Below, piece after piece: positions 58,821 through 64,000 of a stretch of DNA of 64,000 bases (the stretch's first letter is position 1; each line of letters begins with the position of its first letter). The position numbers and the translations under genes are program-made. Below the pieces are notes generated by a model. It saw only the letters and a list, made by a program, of their open reading frames with translations, had not been told where the DNA came from and did no database searches. Origin of the DNA: Leptasterias polaris (taxonomy: Eukaryota; Echinodermata; Asteroidea; Forcipulatida; Asteriidae); the NCBI GenBank assembly GCA_037783415.1, contig JAZGTN010000003.1:4378501-4442500 (forward strand). The letters are read 5' to 3'.

Positions 58821-59087
58821 GTTATTGTAAAAAATTCCTGTTATTGTAAAATTGTTTATATAAAATGCGTTTACAATTTCGTAATGTTGACCTAATTTGA
58901 TGAAAATTATAGAGATTTGCGCAAACCGCATTGTCCAATCTTACTGGTTTTGGCCTACAGAGTATCAATATTTTTAGTTACACATACCTTGCATGACTTT
59001 GTTTAAGTGATATTTACAGATTTCAGCGAGGTGAAATAACCACAAATTTTGTTAATTTTCTCAAAACAGTTAATTTTAGGCAACTTT
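58821..59087 (+). repeat. Spacer copy 38, subfamily S5
   Basis: 267 bp; counterpart of copy 31. Confidence 0.97.
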
Positions 59088-60991
59088 GAAAAGTTCAAGA
59101 GAAAGAGAAAAGCACCGTGAAAACCTCAAGAGAAAAGCACCGTGAAAAGTTCAAGAGAAAGAGAAAGAAAAAGAGAAAAGCACCGTGAAAAGTTTAAGAA
59201 AAAGAGAAAAGCACCGTGAAAAGAGAAAGAGAAAAGCAACGTGAAAAGTTTAAGAGAAAGAGAAAAGCACCATGAAAAGTTCAAGAGAAAGAGAAAAGCA
59301 CCGTGAAAACCTCAAGAGAAAAGCACCGTGAAAATCTCAAAAGAAAAGCACCGTGAAAAGTTCAAGAGAGAGAAAAGCACCATGAAAAGTTCAAGAGAAA
59401 GAGAAAAGCACTGTGAAAAGCTCAAGAGAAAAGCACCGTGAAAAGTTTAAGAGAAAAGCACCGTGAAAAGTTCAAGAGAAAAGCTCAAGAGAAAAGCTCC
59501 GTGAAAAGTTCAAGAGAAAGAGAAAAGCACCGTGAAGAGTTCAAGAGAAAGAGAAAAGCACCGTAAAAAGTTCAAGAGAAAGAGAAAAGCACCGTGAAAA
59601 GTTCAAGAGAAAAGCTCTAGAGAAAAGCACTGTGAAAAGCTCAAGAGAAAAGCACCGTGAAAAGCTCAAGAGAAAAGCACCGTGAAAAGTTTAAGAGAAA
59701 AGCACCGTGAAAAGTTCAAGAGAAAAGCTCTAGAGAAAAGCACTGTGAAAAGCTCAAGAGAAAAGCACCGTGAAAAGCTCAAGAGAAAAGCACCGTGAAA
59801 AGCTCAAGAGAAAATCACCATGAAAAGTTCAAGAGAAAAGCTCAAGAGAAAAGCTCAAGAGAAAAGCACCGTGAAAAGTTCAAGAGAAAAGCTCAAGAGA
59901 AAAGCAACGTGAAAAGCTCAAGAGAAAAGCACCGTGAAAAGTTCAAGAGAAAGAGAAAAGCATCGTGAAAAGTTTAAGAAATAGAGAAAAGCACCGTGAA
60001 AAGTTCAAGAGAAAAGCACCATGAAAAGTTCAAGAGAAAGAGAAAAGCATCGTGAAAAGTTCAAGAGAAAAGCTCAAGAGAAAAGCACTGTGAAAAGCTC
60101 AAGAGAAAAGCACTGTGAAAAGCTCAAGAAAAAAGCACCGTGAAAAGCTCAAGAAAAAAGCACCGTGAAAAGTTCAAGAGAAAAGCTCAAGAGAAAAGCA
60201 CCGTGAAAGTTCAAGAGAAAAGCACCGTGAAAAGTTCAAGAGAAAAGCTCAAGGGAAAAGCAACTTGAAAACCTCAAGAGAAAAGCACCGTGAAAAGTTC
60301 AAGAGAAAAGCACCGTGAAAAGTTCAAGAGAAAGAAAAAAGCACCGTGAAAAGTTTAAGAAAAAGAGAAAAGCACCGTAAAAATTTCAAGAGAAAGAGAA
60401 AGAGAAAGAGAAAAGCAACGTGAAAAGTTTAAGAGAAAGAGAAAAGCACCATGAAAAGTTCCAAGAGAAAGAAAAAAGCACCATGAAAAGTTCAAGAGAA
60501 AAGCACCGTGAAAAGCTCAAGAGAAAAGCACCGTGAAAAGCTCAAGAGAAAAGCACTGTGAAAAGTTCAAGAGAAAGAGAAAGAGAAAAGCACCATGAAA
60601 AGCTGAAGAGAAAAGCACCGTGAAAAGTTCAAGAGAAAGAGAAAGAGAAAGAGAAAAGCAACGTGAAAAGTTTAAGAGAAAGAGAAAAGCACCATGAAAA
60701 GTTCCAAGAGAAAGAAAAAAGCACCATGAAAAGTTCAAGAGAAAAGCACCGTGAAAAGCTCAAGAGAAAAGCACCGTGAAAAGCTCAAGAGAAAAGCACT
60801 GTGAAAAGTTCAAGAGAAAGAGAAAGAGAAAAGCACCATGAAAAGCTGAAGAGAAAAGCACCGTGAAAAGTTCAAGAGAAAGAGAAAGAGAAAGAGAAAA
60901 GCAACGTGAAAAGTTTAAGAGAAAGAGAAAAGCACCATGAAAAGTTCCAAGAGAAAGAGAAAAGCACCATGAAAAGTTCAAGAGAAAAGCA
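59088..60991 (+). repeat. GA block 38 (1,904 bp)
   Basis: Counterpart of block 31, including the extra terminal module. Confidence 0.96.
60386..60871 (+). repeat. 243-bp terminal-module tandem duplication, second instance
   Basis: Same arrangement as at 48,818, inherited with the 11,568-bp duplication. Confidence 0.93.
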
Positions 60992-61258
60992 GTTATTGTA
61001 AAAAATTCCTGTTATTGTAAAATTGTTTATATAAAATGCGTTTACAATTTCGTATTGTTGACCTAATTTGATGAAATTTATAGAGATTTGCGCAAACCGC
61101 AATGTCCAATCTTACTGGTTTTGGCCTATAGAGTATCAATATTTTTAGTTACACATACCTTGCATGACTTTGTTTAAGTGATATTTACAGATTTCAGCGA
61201 GGTGAAATAACCACAAAGTTTGTTAATTTTCTCAAAACAGTTAATTTTAGGCAACTTT
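60992..61258 (+). repeat. Spacer copy 39, subfamily S6
   Basis: 267 bp; counterpart of copy 32. Confidence 0.97.
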
Positions 61259-62217
61259 GAAAAGTTCAAGAGAAAGAGGAAAGCACCGTGAAAACCTCAA
61301 GAGAAAAGCACCGTGAAAAGTTCAAGAGAAAGTGAAAGAGAAAGAGAAAAGCACCGTGAAAAGTTTAAGAAAAAGAGAAAAGCACCGTGAAAAGAGAAAG
61401 AGAAAAGCAACGTGAAAAGTTTAAGAGAAAGAGAAAAGCACCATGAAAAGTTCAAGAGAAAGAGAAAAGCACCATGAAAAGTTCAAGAGAAAGAGAAAAG
61501 CACCGTGAAAACCTCAAGAGAAAAGCACTGTGAAAATCTCAAGAGAAAAGCACCGTGAAAAGTTCAAGAGAGAGAAAAGCACCATGAAAAGTTCAAGAGA
61601 AAGAGAAAAGCACTGTGAAAAGCTCAAGAGAAAAGCACCGTGAAAAGTTTAAGAGAAAAGCACCGTGAAAAGTTCAAGAGAAAAGCTCAAGAGAAAAGCT
61701 CCGTGAAAAGTTCAAGAGAAAGAGAAAAGCACCGTGAAGAGTTCAAGAGAAAGAGAAAAGCACCGTAAAAAGTTCAAGAGAAAGAGAAAAGCACCGTGAA
61801 AAGTTCAAGAGAAAGAAAAAAGCACCGTGAAAAGTTTAAGAAAAAGAGAAAAGCACCGTAAAAATTTCAAGAGAAAGAGAAAAGCAACGTGAAAAGTTTA
61901 AGAGAAAGAGAAAAGCACCATGAAAAGTTCCAAGAGAAAGAAAAAAGCACCATGAAAAGTTCAAGAGAAAAGCACCGTGAAAAGCTCAAGAGAAAAGCAC
62001 CGTGAAAAGCTCAAGAGAAAAGCACTGTGAAAAGTTCAAGAGAAAGAGAAAGAGAAAAGCACCATGAAAAGCTGAAGAGAAAAGCACCGTGAAAAGTTCA
62101 AGAGAAAGAGAAAGAGAAAGAGAAAAGCAACGTGAAAAGTTTAAGAGAAAGAGAAAAGCACCATGAAAAGTTCCAAGAGAAAGAGAAAAGCACCATGAAA
62201 AGTTCAAGAGAAAAGCA
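61259..62217 (+). repeat. GA block 39 (959 bp)
   Basis: Counterpart of block 32, with one substitution: T at 61,333 (GAAAGTGAAAG) for A at 49,765. Confidence 0.96.
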
Positions 62218-62484
62218 GTTATTGTAAAAAATTCCTGTTATTGTAAAATTGTTTATATAAAATGCGTTTACAATTTCGTAATGTTGACCTAATTTGATGA
62301 AAATTATAGAGATTTGCGCAAACCGCATTGTCCAATCTTACTGGTTTTGGCCTACAGAGTATCAATATTTTTAGTTACACATACCTTGCATGACTTTGTT
62401 TAAGTGATATTTACAGATTTCAGCGAGGTGAAATAACCACAAATTTTGTTAATTTTCTCAAAACAGTTAATTTTAGGCAACTTT
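62218..62484 (+). repeat. Spacer copy 40, subfamily S5
   Basis: 267 bp; counterpart of copy 33. Confidence 0.97.
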
Positions 62485-63689
62485 GAAAAGTTCAAGAGAA
62501 AGAGAAAAGCACCGTGAAAACCTCAAGAGAAAAGCACCGTGAAAAGTTCAAGAGAAAGAGAAAGAAAAAGAGAAAAGCACCGTGAAAAGTTTAAGAAAAA
62601 GAGAAAAGCACCGTGAAAAGAGAAAGAGAAAAGCAACGTGAAAAGTTTAAGAGAAAGAGAAAAGCACCATGAAAAGTTCAAGAGAAAGAGAAAAGCACCG
62701 TGAAAACCTCAAGAGAAAAGCACCGTGAAAATCTCAAAAGAAAAGCACCGTGAAAAGTTCAAGAGAGAGAAAAGCACCATGAAAAGTTCAAGAGAAAGAG
62801 AAAAGCACTGTGAAAAGCTCAAGAGAAAAGCACCGTGAAAAGTTTAAGAGAAAAGCACCGTGAAAAGTTCAAGAGAAAAGCTCAAGAGAAAAGCTCCGTG
62901 AAAAGTTCAAGAGAAAGAGAAAAGCACCGTGAAGAGTTCAAGAGAAAGAGAAAAGCACCGTAAAAAGTTCAAGAGAAAGAGAAAAGCACCGTGAAAAGTT
63001 CAAGAGAAAAGCTCTAGAGAAAAGCACTGTGAAAAGCTCAAGAGAAAAGCACCGTGAAAAGCTCAAGAGAAAAGCACCGTGAAAAGTTTAAGAGAAAAGC
63101 ACCGTGAAAAGTTCAAGAGAAAAGCTCTAGAGAAAAGCACTGTGAAAAGCTCAAGAGAAAAGCACCGTGAAAAGCTCAAGAGAAAAGCACCGTGAAAAGC
63201 TCAAGAGAAAATCACCATGAAAAGTTCAAGAGAAAAGCTCAAGAGAAAAGCACCGTGAAAAGTTCAAGAGAAAAGCTCAAGAGAAAAGCAACGTGAAAAG
63301 CTCAAGAGAAAAGCACCGTGAAAAGTTCAAGAGAAAGAGAAAAGCATCGTGAAAAGTTTAAGAAATAGAGAAAAGCACCGTGAAAAGTTCAAGAGAAAAG
63401 CACCATGAAAAGTTCAAGAGAAAGAGAAAAGCATCGTGAAAAGTTCAAGAGAAAAGCTCAAGAGAAAAGCACTGTGAAAAGCTCAAGAGAAAAGCACTGT
63501 GAAAAGTTCAAGAGAAAGAGAAAGAGAAAAGCACCATGAAAAGCTGAAGAGAAAAGCACCGTGAAAAGTTCAAGAGAAAGAGAAAGAGAAAGAGAAAAGC
63601 AACGTGAAAAGTTTAAGAGAAAGAGAAAAGCACCATGAAAAGTTCCAAGAGAAAGAGAAAAGCACCATGAAAAGTTCAAGAGAAAAGCA
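62485..63689 (+). repeat. GA block 40 (1,205 bp)
   Basis: Counterpart of block 33, with the same 443-bp loss. Confidence 0.96.
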
Positions 63690-63956
63690 GTTATTGTAAA
63701 AAATTCCTGTTATTGTAAAATTGTTTATATAAAATGCGTTTACAATTTCGTAATGTTGACCTAATTTGATGAAAATTATAGAGATTTGCGCAAACCGCAT
63801 TGTCCAATCTTACTGGTTTTGGCCTACAGAGTATCAATATTTTTAGTTACACATACCTTGCATGACTTTGTTTAAGTGATATTTACAGATTTCAGCGAGG
63901 TGAAATAACCACAAATTTTGTTAATTTTCTCAAAACAGTTAATTTTAGGCAACTTT
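63690..63956 (+). repeat. Spacer copy 41, subfamily S5
   Basis: 267 bp; counterpart of copy 34; last spacer in the window. Confidence 0.97.
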
Positions 63957-64000
63957 GAAAAGTTCAAGAGAAAGAGAAAAGCACCGTGAAAACCTCAAGA
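63957..64000 (+). repeat. GA block 41, cut by window end
   Basis: Only the first 44 bp (post-spacer unit through ACCTCAAG) are inside the window; the array continues past the edge. Confidence 0.95.

Larger units (their letters stand above)
1..64000 (+). repeat. Higher-order satellite array filling the window
   Basis: Seen: 42 GA-rich blocks of short tandem units separated by 41 copies of one AT-rich spacer of 266-267 bp, all in the same orientation and with no unrelated sequence anywhere. Spacer-to-spacer periods range from 511 to 2,917 bp (median 1,718). The order of variant units inside the blocks is conserved, so the true repeating unit is block plus spacer. Known: this hierarchy (short monomer, ordered variants, multi-kilobase period, local homogenisation) is typical of eukaryotic satellite arrays evolving by unequal crossing-over and gene conversion. 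Inferred: nuclear heterochromatin of a eukaryote. Centromeric, pericentromeric, subtelomeric or sex-chromosome location cannot be told apart here. No gene lies in the window. Confidence 0.97.
45442..64000 (+). repeat. 11,568-bp segmental tandem duplication, second copy truncated
   Basis: 45,442-57,009 is followed by 57,010-64,000 with the same order of features: 74-bp duplication, S2, 563-bp block, S5, 1,904-bp block, S6, 959-bp block, S5, 1,205-bp block, S5, with identical spacings of 830, 2,171, 1,226 and 1,472 bp. The only difference I found is A49,765 versus T61,333. The left edge is set by the mismatch at 45,441 versus 57,009. Confidence 0.94.

Noticed and set aside
1..64000. CRISPR array
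   Set aside because: There are short repeats, but no unique spacers between them; the longer interspersed element is one sequence repeated 41 times, and there are no cas genes.
1..64000. Telomere repeat or rDNA intergenic spacer
   Set aside because: No TTAGGG-like or other telomeric tandem and no rRNA-like sequence in 64 kb. Subrepeats alone are not evidence for rDNA.
1..64000. Bacterial or viral origin suggested by TTG/GTG-start frames
   Set aside because: Those starts come only from how frames were called. A 64-kb gene-free HOR array with no promoter-gene structure fits a eukaryotic satellite and not a bacterial or viral genome.

Overview
The whole 64 kb window is satellite DNA. I see no protein-coding gene, tRNA, rRNA, transposase or CRISPR array. 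Two components alternate head to tail in one orientation from end to end. The first is a purine-rich block ('GA block') made of short GAAAAG-cored units of about 25 bp. The second is a near-invariant AT-rich spacer of 266-267 bp with no internal relation to the GA units. I count 41 spacers, so there are 42 GA blocks, the first and last cut by the window edges. Spacer-to-spacer distances run from 511 to 2,917 bp, median 1,718 bp. This layout points to heterochromatin of a eukaryotic nuclear genome (pericentromeric, centromeric, subtelomeric or sex-linked). I cannot name the species: there is no gene, telomere repeat or known satellite to anchor it.

GA blocks. The basic unit is a 12-bp half (GAAAAGCACCGT) plus a 13-bp half (GAAAAGTTCAAGA), with optional 6-bp GAGAAA inserts and extra 13-bp GAAAAGCTCAAGA halves. 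The unit length is not a multiple of three, so every frame meets a stop about every three units. Within a block the variant units (ACCTCAAG, CACCATG, CTCTAGAG, AAATCACC, CAACTTG, TTCCAAG, GCTGAAG) follow a fixed order, so a block plus its spacer is a higher-order repeat (HOR). Blocks differ mainly by loss or gain of runs of units.

Spacers fall into six subfamilies (my labels S1-S6) by shared substitutions, plus a divergent first copy. They have territories: region I (1-8 kb) is S1; region II (8-18 kb) mixes S2 and S1; region III (19-34 kb) is an alternating S3/S4 dimer; region IV (35-64 kb) is S5/S6 with two S2 copies.

Several levels of recent unequal exchange can be read directly: a 2,855-bp tandem duplication (9,491-15,200), a 3,680-bp dimer repeat (about 19.6-27 kb), a 2,917-bp duplication that lost a spacer (25,331-31,164), a triplicated 1,129-bp block (37-42 kb), and an 11,568-bp duplication starting at 45,442 whose second copy starts near 57,010 and runs off the window. 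The last pair shows one substitution at the positions I compared. Every sizeable open frame is a by-product of the repeat: plus-strand frames start at GTG, and minus-strand frames start at TTG except where one spacer substitution makes an ATG.
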